Under the pieces are notes generated by a model that had not been told where the DNA came from, made no database searches, and saw only the letters and a list, made by a program, of their open reading frames with translations. A program made the position numbers and the translations under genes. Source: Eubacteriales bacterium (lineage in GTDB: Bacteria; Bacillota; Clostridia; Lachnospirales; Lachnospiraceae). Taken from it: a stretch of 64,000 nucleotides of DNA. The stretch is taken from the NCBI GenBank assembly GCA_030524545.1, contig JAUNGM010000003.1, positions 75,632-139,631 of the forward strand. Reading direction: 5' to 3'. This document shows, one piece after another, positions 43,699 through 53,244 of the stretch (its first letter is position 1; every line of letters begins with the position of its first letter).

Positions 43699-44658
43699 AT
43701 GGAAAATATAGCAGGGGATAAGATGTTCAGCCATATGGAAAGAGTGCTGAAAGACCATAGGCCAATTACGGCAGATATTTTTCTTACGAATTACTGCAAT
43801 AATAAATGCCCGTATTGCACATATAGGCGTTGGGAACTGGATGCTTGCGCTTATTCCATGAAGTATGAGGAATTTATAACCTATGCGGAAAGGCTGCGGA
43901 ATCTTGGCGTACAGGGGATTATATTGACAGGAGGGGGAGAACCGACCATAAATCCGGATATTATGAAGATTACCGGATGGATGGAAGAACAGGGGATTCA
44001 TTACGGTATCAATACGAATTTCAATAATCTGATATATATAAAACCGGATTATCTGAAAGTGTCTCTGGATGCATGGAATGAAGAAAGTTATGAAAAGAAA
44101 AGAGGCGTGAGAGCCTATGAAAAAGTAAGGGATAATATAGCACGCTATGCTTCATGGAAAAAGATAAACAGCCCTTGGACATCACTGGGAATACAGATTG
44201 TTGTGCAGGATTATTACGACATATACAAGTTTTATGAAGCAAATGAAGATTTACCCGTGGATTATATCTCATTTCGTCCTGTGGAGTCTGTTGCTGGAGA
44301 TTTTTACAATCATGAATATGCAGAGCAGGAAGTGAAGCAGATTGTAGAAACGGTAAAAGTGCTGAAAAGAATTGACGAGAGGGTAACACTCAATTTCAAA
44401 TGGGATATGTTAGATACACAGCAGGATGCTTGCACTGCACAGTGGGCGCAGATGGCATTGAATGAACACGGGGAAGTCATGTATTGCTGTCATAAGCCGT
44501 ATCAGATTGTGGGCCATGTGATGGATGGGGATATTCTGGAAAAGAAGCAGAAAGCTGGTACGGAAATGGATCAGTGCGATATTCCATGTAGAATGACGGC
44601 ACCGAATATGTTTGTGGCGCAGGTGGAAAAAGAGAGGACGGATGCGTTCTTTATTTGA
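43699..44658 (+). CDS. Radical SAM protein of the phage modification cassette
   Basis: A 319-residue radical SAM enzyme with NYCNNKCPYCTYR (Cys33, Cys37, Cys40; CX3CX2C), the GGGEPT-type motif LTGGGEPTINPDIM and VSLDAWNEESYEKKRG. The C-terminal third has CTAQW, MYCCHKPYQIVGHV and CDIPCRM, a SPASM/twitch-like Cys set for an extra Fe-S cluster. Only 4 bases separate it from the glycosyltransferase stop, and AAGGTGA serves as ribosome site. By association it probably modifies a base or its sugar adduct; peptide modification is the main alternative. It is followed by the terminase. Confidence 0.85.
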   Translation: MENIAGDKMFSHMERVLKDHRPITADIFLTNYCNNKCPYCTYRRWELDACAYSMKYEEFITYAERLRNLGVQGIILTGGGEPTINPDIMKITGWMEEQGIHYGINTNFNNLIYIKPDYLKVSLDAWNEESYEKKRGVRAYEKVRDNIARYASWKKINSPWTSLGIQIVVQDYYDIYKFYEANEDLPVDYISFRPVESVAGDFYNHEYAEQEVKQIVETVKVLKRIDERVTLNFKWDMLDTQQDACTAQWAQMALNEHGEVMYCCHKPYQIVGHVMDGDILEKKQKAGTEMDQCDIPCRMTAPNMFVAQVEKERTDAFFI

Positions 44659-44695
44659 TTTCCGAAGAAACTGACAGGACAGAGAGGTGGTGACG

Positions 44696-45112
44696 TTGGC
44701 CAATGAGGAAAACTTAAAAAAAGGTGCGCCGTATCGGTTCCGAACAGGAGAGCAACAGGTGGAAACCGCACGGAAAGGCGGGATTGCATCAGGAGAAGCC
44801 AGGAGAAGGAAAAAGACCATGAAGGAAACAGCCAAGATGCTGTTGGACATGAATATTCCAGATGCGGCGAAGGAATTGAGAGCGAAGCTAAAGGTAATGG
44901 GAATATCGGAGGAGGACTTTACATACCAGTCTGCGGTTATGGTGGGGATGCTGAATCAAGCCATGAAGGGGAATACAAAAGCAGCGGCTTTTTTGCGAGA
45001 TACGATTGGTGAAAATCCGTTACTGGCGCAGGATGAAGAAGAATCTACATTGGCAGATGTAATTGAGGAGGCATACAGAAGCAGGATGGAGGGTGAGGAT
45101 AATGCTGAGTAA
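44696..45112 (+). CDS. terS: Terminase small subunit
   Basis: A protein of about 138 residues. The best start is TTG 44696, with AGAGGTGGTGA just upstream; GTG at 44687 or 44690 in frame is possible. GAPYRFRTGEQQVETARKGG, IASGEARRRKKTMKETAKML and MVGMLNQAMKGNTKAAAFLR form a basic DNA-recognition helix region and a helical body, as in small terminases directly before the large subunit. It overlaps the large subunit gene by 11 bases. It recognises phage DNA for packaging. Confidence 0.78.
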   Translation: MANEENLKKGAPYRFRTGEQQVETARKGGIASGEARRRKKTMKETAKMLLDMNIPDAAKELRAKLKVMGISEEDFTYQSAVMVGMLNQAMKGNTKAAAFLRDTIGENPLLAQDEEESTLADVIEEAYRSRMEGEDNAE

Positions 45113-46511
45113 AGAGGCGATCCGCTATTATGCGACCCATCCAGCGGAGTTTGTGCAGGATATTATAAAAGCAAATCCGGATCCAAACCAGGCAGAAATA
45201 CTGAACAGCCTGGTGTATAACCAAATGACAAGTGTGCGTTCCGGTCACGGGGTAGGAAAAAGTGCAGTCGAGGCGTGGGCGGTAATATGGTTTATTGTTA
45301 CGCACCCATATCCGAAAATACCATGCACAGCCCCTACACAGCATCAGTTATTCGATATTCTGTGGGCTGAAATAAGCAAATGGAAACGTAATAACAAGGT
45401 TCTGGACACAGAACTGATATGGACGAAAGAAAAACTGTATATGCGTGGACATTCGGAAGAATGGTTCGCAGTTGCACGTACAGCCAGTACGCCGGATGCT
45501 TTGCAGGGCTTCCATGCGGAGCATATGCTTTATATCATTGATGAGGCCAGCGGTGTAGACGATAAAATATTTGAGCCCGTGCTTGGTGCATTGTCAACGC
45601 CTGGGGCGAGGCTTTTAATGTGTGGAAACCCGACACAGTTGTCGGGATTTTTTTATGACAGCCATAACAAGAATAGGGAGCAGTATTCCAAATTTCATAT
45701 TGATGGACGCAATAGTGCTAGAGTATCACAGGAATTTGTGCAGACGATCATCAACATGTATGGAGAGGACAGCGATGTGTTCCGTGTGCGTGTTTCAGGT
45801 GACTTTCCACTGGCAGAGGATGATATCTATATTTCTTTGCCGTTGGTAGAGAAAAGCATTCAGACCGAATACATCCCGAGGAAAAAGCCGGATATTATCC
45901 ATATTGGCTGTGATGTTGCCCGGTTTGGTACGGATAAGACAGTAATAGGCTACCGGACAGATAAGAAAGTGCAGTTTTTCAAAAAGCGGGTAGGACAGGA
46001 TACTATGAAAACAGCAGATGATATTGTGCTGCTGGGTTCGCTGTTGGTGGACCAGTACAAACTGAAAAAAGGGATTGACCTTCCGATACCGATTAAGGTT
46101 GACGACAGCGGCGTGGGTGGTGGAGTAGTTGACCGTCTGCGGCAGTTGAAAAGAAATAATCCTTCCCGGTTTTGGTGGATGGAAATATACCCGGTACAGT
46201 TTGGAAAGAAAATCCGGCACAAGTTTTATGACGACAGCACCACATATATGATGTCTGTATTAAAGCGGTTGCTATCTCCGCATGATGAGGACGGCAACCC
46301 AAAAGAGGTAGAGGTTGTGCTGCCTGATGATGATGCTCTTGTGGCACAGATTTCCGGACGTAAATATGGAATTACTGAAAATGGAAAAATCAGAGTAGAA
46401 AGCAAAAAGGTGATGAAAGCCAGGGGCGTACAGTCCCCGGATGAAGCCGATTGCGTTCTGCTTGTTTGTTTGCCTGTGAAAAGGCCGAAGAAAAAGAAGG
46501 GAGCAGATTAA
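45102..46511 (+). CDS. terL: Terminase large subunit
   Basis: A 469-residue packaging motor. ATPase: SVRSGHGVGKSAVEAWAVI (Walker A), CTAPTQHQLFDILWAEI, HMLYIIDEASGVDDKIFEPV (Walker B) and LMCGNPTQLSGFF (coupling motif). RNase H-like nuclease: IHIGCDVARFGTDKTVIGYR and KVDDSGVGGGVVDRLRQL, with the acidic residues in place. The ATG at 45102 follows GGAGGG. It cuts and pumps DNA into the prohead. Confidence 0.94.
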   Translation: MLSKEAIRYYATHPAEFVQDIIKANPDPNQAEILNSLVYNQMTSVRSGHGVGKSAVEAWAVIWFIVTHPYPKIPCTAPTQHQLFDILWAEISKWKRNNKVLDTELIWTKEKLYMRGHSEEWFAVARTASTPDALQGFHAEHMLYIIDEASGVDDKIFEPVLGALSTPGARLLMCGNPTQLSGFFYDSHNKNREQYSKFHIDGRNSARVSQEFVQTIINMYGEDSDVFRVRVSGDFPLAEDDIYISLPLVEKSIQTEYIPRKKPDIIHIGCDVARFGTDKTVIGYRTDKKVQFFKKRVGQDTMKTADDIVLLGSLLVDQYKLKKGIDLPIPIKVDDSGVGGGVVDRLRQLKRNNPSRFWWMEIYPVQFGKKIRHKFYDDSTTYMMSVLKRLLSPHDEDGNPKEVEVVLPDDDALVAQISGRKYGITENGKIRVESKKVMKARGVQSPDEADCVLLVCLPVKRPKKKKGAD

Positions 46512-46514
46512 CAG

Positions 46515-48086
46515 ATGGGGGCAAAGAAAAAGGCGAAGGTTCATGCCCGGATAATAAAGGCGCAGGAAAAGCCAGTGCAGAAAGCTGATGCATCCACACA
46601 GGTGACGGCAGAAGAAACGTTTAACGCCGGGGACTGGATAGAACCGCCGATGATGTTGGAAGGTTTTGAAAAGCTGGTAACAGAAAGTTCCATCCTGCCC
46701 CAGTGCATCCGGGCATACAAGAATAATATTCCTGGATATGGAATCGGTGTACGTTATACGGTGGATGAGGAGGAAACACCGGAGATGGCCGCCGAGTATA
46801 CACGTATGGAGGAGATCATAGAACTTCTCACGATTGAGCAGGACACAAAAGAAGTGTTTGAAAATTTGATTGAGGCAAGGGAAAAATATGGAATTGCATA
46901 TCTGGAAGTTATCAGAAACCTTGCCGGGGAAGTTCAGCAGATTGAATTTATCCGGGAGACGCCGACAGTGAGGAAAACACAGCCGTTAAAACCGTATGTC
47001 GATACGCAGTATTTTCACCATGGACAGGTTGTTACACGGAAAAAGAAGTTCCGGAAATACCGTCAGCAGATAGGCGGCAGCACGGTGTATTTCAAGGAAT
47101 TTGGGGACCCGAGGATTATGGATAATAGGGACGGCACATATATTACGGATGGAAACGGACTGGAATTGCAGTATCAGGCAAATGAAATACTGGAATTTTC
47201 ATTAGGAACAAAACCGTATGGGGAAGTGCGCTGGATTGGACAGATTCTCGGTGTGGACGGGAGCAGGGCGGCAGAAAACCTGAATAATAATTATTTCAGA
47301 AATGGCAGGCATACGCCGCTTCTTATTGCCGTAAAAGGTGGAACGCTGACCGATGAAAGCTTTGCAAAACTCCAAAATTATATGAATGAGATAAAAGGGG
47401 AGGCAGGGCAGCACTCGTTCTTAGTGCTTGAAACAGAAAATGCAGATGGAAGGGCAGACTTTGATGATGCACAGAAGCCTGAGATCGAGATAAAAGACCT
47501 TGCCAGTATCTTGCAGAAAGATGAATTATTTCAGGATTATTTGGACAATAACCGCAGGAGGATGCAATCGGCATTTCAGTTACCGGATTTGTATGTAGGG
47601 TATACGACAGATTTTAACAGGGCAACGGCGCAGACCGCCCAGGAAGTGACAGAAGAACAGGTATTTCAGCCGGAGAGAAAATCCCTGGCATGGATGATAA
47701 ATAATAAGTTGCTGAATGGGTATCAATTCCGATATGTGGAGGCTTATTTCATGGAACCGGACATCACCAACCCGGATGATCTGTACAAGATGTTTACCGC
47801 CGCCAATAATGCAGGCGGTATCACGCCTAACCTTGCAAAAGAAGTAATATGCGAAGCACTTGGAAAACAGTGCGAGCCATATGACGGGGACTGGGCGGAC
47901 GAGCCTATTGTTGTAGGAAAGAATAAAGCGACAGCCAGTGCCGGCAACGCAAACGGCCTTAATGGTGTAATGGCGCAACTGGTAGGGCAGATCACGAAAG
48001 CTCAAAGCAGAAACGAGCCGGATGAAGTTGTAGCAGTGATGAAGGAAGTTCGGAGAATACTCTTAAAAATGCAGGAGGCAGCCTGA
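46515..48086 (+). CDS. Phage portal protein (PBSX-type)
   Basis: A 523-residue portal. EGFEKLVTESSILPQCIRAY, KNNIPGYGIGVRYTVDEEET and NNNYFRNGRHTPLLIAVKGG are typical of the PBSX-like family, which forms the dodecameric ring at the vertex. The start ATG at 46515 follows the terL stop by 3 bases, with a weak site. The stop shares a base with the MuF gene. Confidence 0.92.
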   Translation: MGAKKKAKVHARIIKAQEKPVQKADASTQVTAEETFNAGDWIEPPMMLEGFEKLVTESSILPQCIRAYKNNIPGYGIGVRYTVDEEETPEMAAEYTRMEEIIELLTIEQDTKEVFENLIEAREKYGIAYLEVIRNLAGEVQQIEFIRETPTVRKTQPLKPYVDTQYFHHGQVVTRKKKFRKYRQQIGGSTVYFKEFGDPRIMDNRDGTYITDGNGLELQYQANEILEFSLGTKPYGEVRWIGQILGVDGSRAAENLNNNYFRNGRHTPLLIAVKGGTLTDESFAKLQNYMNEIKGEAGQHSFLVLETENADGRADFDDAQKPEIEIKDLASILQKDELFQDYLDNNRRRMQSAFQLPDLYVGYTTDFNRATAQTAQEVTEEQVFQPERKSLAWMINNKLLNGYQFRYVEAYFMEPDITNPDDLYKMFTAANNAGGITPNLAKEVICEALGKQCEPYDGDWADEPIVVGKNKATASAGNANGLNGVMAQLVGQITKAQSRNEPDEVVAVMKEVRRILLKMQEAA

Positions 48087-49105
48087 TGATTGATACAAAA
48101 CCATTGCTTGATGCGATAGACAGGTATATTGCAAAGGCAGATGATGAACTGGAAACCACCCTGGCCGCCGAAGGGTATATTGCGGCAGAAAAAGCAGTAA
48201 AGATGGCAGGGCAGTTGGAGGATGCCATCAGCAATACCCTGGATGCGGATTCACTGGAATTTTTAAAACAAATTGAAGCCTCAACGGGGGTTGATGATTT
48301 CATTTCGGATGTATGGCCAACCATCAAAGGTACTGATGATCTGAAAAAAGCGTTATATGAGATTTTCCGCACACAGTTTGATGAAATGATGCACACGTTC
48401 GTGTATGAGTGGATGCTGGCAGAAAATCCCGTGTTGGCGGGTGTGGATGAGATCATCACAAATCCGGCGCAGGCATTCATAGAAGGATGGTCCGGGGAAT
48501 TGTCCAGGTTGATGCAGTTAAATACACGGGATGCCATGGAACGTTTATTGACCAAGGCGCAGGAAAATAGCTGGTCAGTGGACGAGCTTTCACAGGCAAT
48601 AGGTGATAGCGGAATACGGAATTACGGGTATCGGAGCAGGAGGGTGGCATTGACTGAAATGCTTCGGGTGGAGAGTTACGCACAGCAGGAAACGATGGTA
48701 CAGAATCCGCTTTGCTACAAGAAACGGTGGCGGCATGTCGATAATGCACACCCCAGAGAGAGCCATATTGCCATAGACGGGCAGGAGGTGTTCAAAAGGG
48801 AATGCTTTACGCTTGGAGAATACAGGCCATTATGTCCGAGAGATACGAGCCTGCCCGCATCTGAATCGGTAAACTGCCATTGCATTATGGAGTCCATTGA
48901 GGACGCAAACGCTTTGGGTATGAGTAAAGATGAGTTGAAGTCGGCGAGAGAAAAATATATGGATGAGGTGAATGCTGAATATGATGCATGGGAAACCAAG
49001 TTCAAAGAAGATTACGGCATTGAAAAGCCAAGCGATGACCCGTCCGTAACATGGGAGATTTACAATTCGTATTATGAAGCCTATCGAAAGGGTGAGATTG
49101 CATGA
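48086..49105 (+). CDS. MuF-like head morphogenesis protein
   Basis: A 339-residue minor head protein. The MuF signature runs KRWRHVDNAHPRESHIAIDG, QEVFKRECFTLGEYRPLCPR and SLPASESVNCHCIMES, near the C-terminus. The N-terminal part is helical. It is probably injected or used in assembly after the portal. The stop is 1 base from a 14-codon ORF (49103-49147) that overlaps a small hairpin CACGG...CCGTG followed by TTTTT; the ORF is probably not functional. Confidence 0.9.
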   Translation: MIDTKPLLDAIDRYIAKADDELETTLAAEGYIAAEKAVKMAGQLEDAISNTLDADSLEFLKQIEASTGVDDFISDVWPTIKGTDDLKKALYEIFRTQFDEMMHTFVYEWMLAENPVLAGVDEIITNPAQAFIEGWSGELSRLMQLNTRDAMERLLTKAQENSWSVDELSQAIGDSGIRNYGYRSRRVALTEMLRVESYAQQETMVQNPLCYKKRWRHVDNAHPRESHIAIDGQEVFKRECFTLGEYRPLCPRDTSLPASESVNCHCIMESIEDANALGMSKDELKSAREKYMDEVNAEYDAWETKFKEDYGIEKPSDDPSVTWEIYNSYYEAYRKGEIA

Positions 49106-49193
49106 GATTAGTCAGACAGCACGGTACAAGGGCGCCGTGTTTTTAGTGCCCCTTATTTTCACGGAGAATAATTGCAGAAGGGAGTGAAAAGCG

Positions 49194-50510
49194 ATGCCGA
49201 ACAATATCAAGAAGTCTTATGCAATCAGTGACGCAAAAATTATGTTCGTATCCCTGGTTGATAAGGCAGCAAATAAGCATGGATTTCTGATTGCAAAATC
49301 AGAGGGCGACAAAGCGGAGTTTCAGACATATGGCCGAATCCTCAAAACAGATACTGAAAAGCATTATGTTACTGGCGTGGTGTATGAGCCGATGGTAGAA
49401 GATACGGACGGTAATTACATGACAGAGGAAGAAATTACGAAGGCTGCACACTGGTTCATGAAAAATGCCGGAGATGCCGATATTCAGCACTGCTTTGAAA
49501 AGGCAGATGGTGTTGAGGTTGTAGAATCTTATGTCGCAAAATGCGATATGGAGATTGAAGGCCAGCCGATTAAAAAAGGGACATGGCTCATGACGATGGA
49601 AGTTGCAGACGGTGAAGTATGGGACAGAATTGAGAAAGGGGAGATTACAGGCTTTTCCATGGGAGGAAAAGGCTTGTACAGCGAAGTAGACGTGGATATT
49701 TCAGATCCGGACAACCCTGTTGAAAAGGCGGGAGGGAAAAAAGGCATTCTGAAAGCACTCGCATCTATGTTCGGTATGGATGTGGTGGAGAAGGGGGCTG
49801 TCAAGGAGAAGTACAAGCAGCGTATTGTACGGGATAATTTCTGGACAGCTTATTATTCCCTTTCCGATTATCTGCTGGAAACATACAACCCGGAAACCGG
49901 CACATACGAGATCGTGCATGATGAAAGCAAAATCCGTGATGCATTAGAGGATTTCAATGCGATTGTAACGGATTTGCTGAAAAATGATGATGAGAGCGTA
50001 TTCAAGTCCATTGCGAAAGCAGGAAAGAAAATGAGTACGCAGAACAAAGAAACGCTGAAAGGCATACATGAGAGCCTCGGGGCATTTCTTTCCAAATTTG
50101 ATGAAGCGGAGGACGAAGAAGTGAATAAAAGCGAAGTTGAAAAGATTGTCGCAGATGCAATCGCAAAGCAGATGAATACTCAGCCGAATACTGCGGCAAA
50201 TGGCGGTTCCAATGGCAAGGGTGAAGTAACTAAGGGTGAAGGTTCTGGAAACGCCGCACCGGGCGGTAACGCATCCACAGAGGACGTTACGCAGGAGGAC
50301 ATCAACAAGATGGTTCAGGAGGCGGTTCAGAAAGCAATGCAGCCGAAAGAAGAACCTATGACCAGGGAGGCGGTGCAGGAATATATCGAAACAGCGGTTG
50401 CCAAGGCGATGGAACCGTTGCTGAAAAGTACCGGACTGCCTACGAATCTGAATGATGATGGCATTCAGAAGGGTGCTGACGAGCAGCATTATCTTCATGG
50501 ATTTATTTAA
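49194..50510 (+). CDS. xkdF: XkdF-like phage prohead protease
   Basis: A 438-residue protein with an N-terminal XkdF serine protease-like domain: NIKKSYAISDAKIMFVSLVD, KHYVTGVVYEPMVEDTDGNY, DADIQHCFEKADGVEVVESY and EITGFSMGGKGLYSEV. The C-terminal half is rich in Lys/Glu/Gln (EEVNKSEVEKIVADAIAKQM ... EDINKMVQEAVQKAMQ), which resembles a scaffolding domain. It therefore likely combines prohead protease and scaffold functions. GGGAG precedes the ATG. It sits directly before the capsid gene. Confidence 0.88.
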   Translation: MPNNIKKSYAISDAKIMFVSLVDKAANKHGFLIAKSEGDKAEFQTYGRILKTDTEKHYVTGVVYEPMVEDTDGNYMTEEEITKAAHWFMKNAGDADIQHCFEKADGVEVVESYVAKCDMEIEGQPIKKGTWLMTMEVADGEVWDRIEKGEITGFSMGGKGLYSEVDVDISDPDNPVEKAGGKKGILKALASMFGMDVVEKGAVKEKYKQRIVRDNFWTAYYSLSDYLLETYNPETGTYEIVHDESKIRDALEDFNAIVTDLLKNDDESVFKSIAKAGKKMSTQNKETLKGIHESLGAFLSKFDEAEDEEVNKSEVEKIVADAIAKQMNTQPNTAANGGSNGKGEVTKGEGSGNAAPGGNASTEDVTQEDINKMVQEAVQKAMQPKEEPMTREAVQEYIETAVAKAMEPLLKSTGLPTNLNDDGIQKGADEQHYLHGFI

Positions 50511-50532
50511 AAAGCAGAGGAGGAACGACAGA

Positions 50533-51531
50533 ATGAATACTAATAGAAGTATTGTAAATAAAGCAGGTACGATTCAGACTTCCGTTGTAACAAGCGGGTT
50601 GCTGCAGCCATATCAGGCAAAGAAATTTTTGAAGCAGACATTTGATGCAACACCGCTTATGGGAGCTATCCGCCATGAGACGAGAACTGAAAGAAAGGGC
50701 GAGATTGACAAGATCGGTATCGGACGCAGACTGCTTCGTAGAAAAGTGGAAAACACGGACGATGGGTACAGAGCACAGCCGAAATTCGGTAGCATTGAAT
50801 ATAGCTGTAATCCTGTAAGACTTCCGTGGGAAATCACCGAAGATACTTTGAGGGAAAATATTGAGGGTGAAAACTTTGAGAAGGTTGTCACTGACCTCAT
50901 GACTACTCAGATTGGCGTTGATACGGAAGACCTTATCATCAATGGTGATGAGGATGTTTCTACCCAGTATGACACTGGCGAAAAGGATGATAGTGACCAG
51001 CCGATTATGGCACCGAATCCCGACTATGATTTCATCAAACTGGATGATGGAGTTAAAAAGCTGATCTCGAACGGCGGGCACATCATTGATGTAACTGGTG
51101 CGGACGATATGGAAATGGAGATGTTCTATAAGGCGGTTGCTGCTATGCCGAATAAATATAATAACGGCAAATTGCGCTGGCTGATGTCCCCGACCAGGGC
51201 GCAGCAGTGGGAACTGTTCCTGCTCAACAAAGTTATCAATAACGGCGGTATTGTTCCGGAAGCACTGTACAAAAGCCCTGTTGCGATTCCGTCCATGCAG
51301 GTTCCGAACCTTTCCGATGATACGGTTATCCTTACAGACCCGATGAACATTATCGAGGTAAATACCTATAATATCAAGATCAGAAAGGACAGCACCTCTA
51401 AAGATGCCATTATGCAGGATAAGAGATTTTATGTTGTTCACTTTGATCTTGATACGCTGATTGAGGAACTGGATGCAACGGCTATGATCGTGGGACTTCC
51501 GGCCTATAATTTCCAGAAGTCATATATTTAA
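50533..51531 (+). CDS. Major capsid protein
   Basis: A 332-residue capsid protein from the ATG at 50533. SVVTSGLLQPYQAKKFLKQT, RLPWEITEDTLRENIEGENF and TQIGVDTEDLIINGDEDVST are typical of the XkdG-like HK97-fold family, and the N-terminus lacks a long delta domain. It is located after the protease/scaffold and before the connector genes. A GGAGG site lies upstream. Confidence 0.9.
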   Translation: MNTNRSIVNKAGTIQTSVVTSGLLQPYQAKKFLKQTFDATPLMGAIRHETRTERKGEIDKIGIGRRLLRRKVENTDDGYRAQPKFGSIEYSCNPVRLPWEITEDTLRENIEGENFEKVVTDLMTTQIGVDTEDLIINGDEDVSTQYDTGEKDDSDQPIMAPNPDYDFIKLDDGVKKLISNGGHIIDVTGADDMEMEMFYKAVAAMPNKYNNGKLRWLMSPTRAQQWELFLLNKVINNGGIVPEALYKSPVAIPSMQVPNLSDDTVILTDPMNIIEVNTYNIKIRKDSTSKDAIMQDKRFYVVHFDLDTLIEELDATAMIVGLPAYNFQKSYI

Positions 51532-51543
51532 GGAGGGCTGGCT

Positions 51544-51957
51544 ATGTTTCATTTGAAACTGATTAAAGGAAAATCATACTGGGGCATTGTCTGCGCCTCG
51601 GAAAGTAAGCCCGATGTATATGTGCCGGAAAAAGCACAGGCAGACCAGCTTTTAAAATCAGGGTACTTTATGCTTGTAGATAATCCGGGAAAGGAAATGG
51701 AGAAAACCTCGGCAGAAGAGACGGCTGTGGATGTTGACGAAGATACCGGAGAAATGTTTACAGGCGAGGATGAAGCGTCAAGCGAAGATTCCGTTATCAC
51801 GGAGCTTCAGAGGAAAAGCAAGGCAGAGCTTGTGACATATGCGGAGCAGAACGGTATTGATATTACCGGATGCAAGACCAAGGACAATATTTTGTCCTGC
51901 ATCATTGAAGCCTTGGCGAGAGCTGCCGCCGCAAGGCAGGCTTTAAGGGAAGAATAG
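51544..51957 (+). CDS. Small head protein with HeH-like C-terminus
   Basis: A 137-residue protein. The N-terminus MFHLKLIKGKSYWGIVCASE is beta-rich, the middle is acidic, and the C-terminus (KSKAELVTYAEQNGIDITGC ... KDNILSCIIEALARA) resembles a small SAP/HeH-type helical domain. It lies between capsid and connector, where such proteins often occur; it may help decoration or joining. GGAGG precedes the ATG. Confidence 0.7.
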   Translation: MFHLKLIKGKSYWGIVCASESKPDVYVPEKAQADQLLKSGYFMLVDNPGKEMEKTSAEETAVDVDEDTGEMFTGEDEASSEDSVITELQRKSKAELVTYAEQNGIDITGCKTKDNILSCIIEALARAAAARQALREE

Positions 51958-51969
51958 GAGGGCTGGATT

Positions 51970-52365
51970 ATGGCGGTACAGAGGCCTTGGATTACTCCGG
52001 AGGATGTGAAAGAATACACCGATCAGAAAGACGTGCAGGAACGGTCGGAGGCGAAGCTGAAATATGACATCATAAGGGCAGAGCAGAGAGTGATTAACAT
52101 TACTCATAATCGGTTCGATGGTGATAATTACACTGAACTGCCGGATCCTGTGAGGATGGCGCTTATATTACTTGCCGAAGCATATGCCAAGAATACTGTG
52201 GAAGGTACGCGAAAGCAGATAAAGAGCGAAACGTTTGATGATTACTCTTATACCGCCGAGGCTGCTACGATTGACTTTGATACTTTGGATTTGGAGGAAC
52301 TGCTTGCGGATTATATTATTCCGGTAGGCACTGGCAGGGTTGTTATGAACCTTCGGAAACTGTAG
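51970..52365 (+). CDS. Head-tail connector (YqbG/gp6-like)
   Basis: A 131-residue helical connector resembling YqbG of SKIN. PWITPEDVKEYTDQKDVQER, EQRVINITHNRFDGDNYTEL and PDPVRMALILLAEAYAKNTV match the head-tail adaptor fold that sits below the portal. GGAGG precedes the ATG. Confidence 0.85.
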   Translation: MAVQRPWITPEDVKEYTDQKDVQERSEAKLKYDIIRAEQRVINITHNRFDGDNYTELPDPVRMALILLAEAYAKNTVEGTRKQIKSETFDDYSYTAEAATIDFDTLDLEELLADYIIPVGTGRVVMNLRKL

Positions 52366-52376
52366 GAGGATAAAAG

Positions 52377-52748
52377 GTGTTTGATGATTTCATGAACCAC
52401 AAATGCAATATTTATCACCTGGAAGATAATGCTGTAAATATTGGATATGGCATAAAAGCCGAGAGCGTGAGAAAACCTCAGCCGGAGGCGGCGTTGAAAG
52501 AGGTGCCATGTCATTTCCATATACGGATGAACAATTATCTGCAACTTGTCCAAAAGGAACCGTACAGCCGTGTTGATGGAAGGATAAAGCTGTCCTTGCC
52601 GTCCGGAACAGATATACGCATGAACGACACTGTAGAGGATTGCAGGGACGGTTTGAAATACCGTGCCGGGAAACCGCAGGAAGTATACGGAGGCCATCAT
52701 ATTGTTGTGGTGCTGACAAGGGAAGATGGAGTAAAGGGGGCAATATGA
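52377..52748 (+). CDS. Phage head-tail joining protein (XkdH/YqbH-like)
   Basis: A 123-residue protein from a GTG start at 52377 (AGGAGG upstream). MFDDFMNHKCNIYHLEDNAV, a middle beta region and YRAGKPQEVYGGHHIVVVLT resemble XkdH/YqbH (DUF3599), the stopper in PBSX-like phages. The stop overlaps the next gene by 4 bases. Confidence 0.82.
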   Translation: MFDDFMNHKCNIYHLEDNAVNIGYGIKAESVRKPQPEAALKEVPCHFHIRMNNYLQLVQKEPYSRVDGRIKLSLPSGTDIRMNDTVEDCRDGLKYRAGKPQEVYGGHHIVVVLTREDGVKGAI

Positions 52749-53230
52749 TTGATGTGAGCCAATTAGATAGCTTTGCAAGAAGCTGCGAGGCGGCAGCGGC
52801 AGATCTGAAACCATATGCTGGTGAAATCCTGGAAGATGCAGGAGAGGAATTTCTTGATATTGTGCAGTCGGCAATTCAGAGCGCTGGAAATGTGGATAAA
52901 GGAAAACTGCTTGCTTCGTTTACCAAAGGCGGGGCCGGGAATATATGGGAACTGAACACAGGCGGTCTTACACTGACAATCGGAACGAATGTAGAGTATG
53001 CGAAATGGGTGAACGATGGCCATAGGCAACAGCCAGGGCGCTTTATCCCCGGATTTTGGGAAGGAAATCATTTCAGATACAGTCCCGGTGCTAAATCTGG
53101 AATGGTGCTGAAAGCATTCTTTGTCGCTGGTTCTCATTTTTTCGATAAATCAGTGCAGGTGTTAGAGCGGATGTTCCCGGAAATGGCTGAAAATGCGTTC
53201 AGGCAGTTCTTCCGGCGTTATTTTCCTTAG
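52745..53230 (+). CDS. HK97 gp10-like tail-completion protein (XkdI-like)
   Basis: A 161-residue protein from the ATG at 52745. VEYAKWVNDGHRQQPGRF and the helical N-terminus (SFARSCEAAAADLKPYAGEI) match the gp10/XkdI family that joins head and tail. It overlaps XkdH by 4 bases. An upstream in-frame start at 52640 would lie inside XkdH and is not used. Confidence 0.85.
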   Translation: MIDVSQLDSFARSCEAAAADLKPYAGEILEDAGEEFLDIVQSAIQSAGNVDKGKLLASFTKGGAGNIWELNTGGLTLTIGTNVEYAKWVNDGHRQQPGRFIPGFWEGNHFRYSPGAKSGMVLKAFFVAGSHFFDKSVQVLERMFPEMAENAFRQFFRRYFP

Positions 53231-53244
53231 GAGGGTAAAGATGT

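Noticed and set aside
49103..49147. 14-codon ORF overlapping the MuF stop
   Set aside because: Very short, no independent ribosome site, and it lies in a small hairpin; likely not translated.
50503..51441. Minus-strand frame of 312 residues opposite the capsid gene
   Set aside because: Opposite a well-recognised capsid gene and shows no motif.
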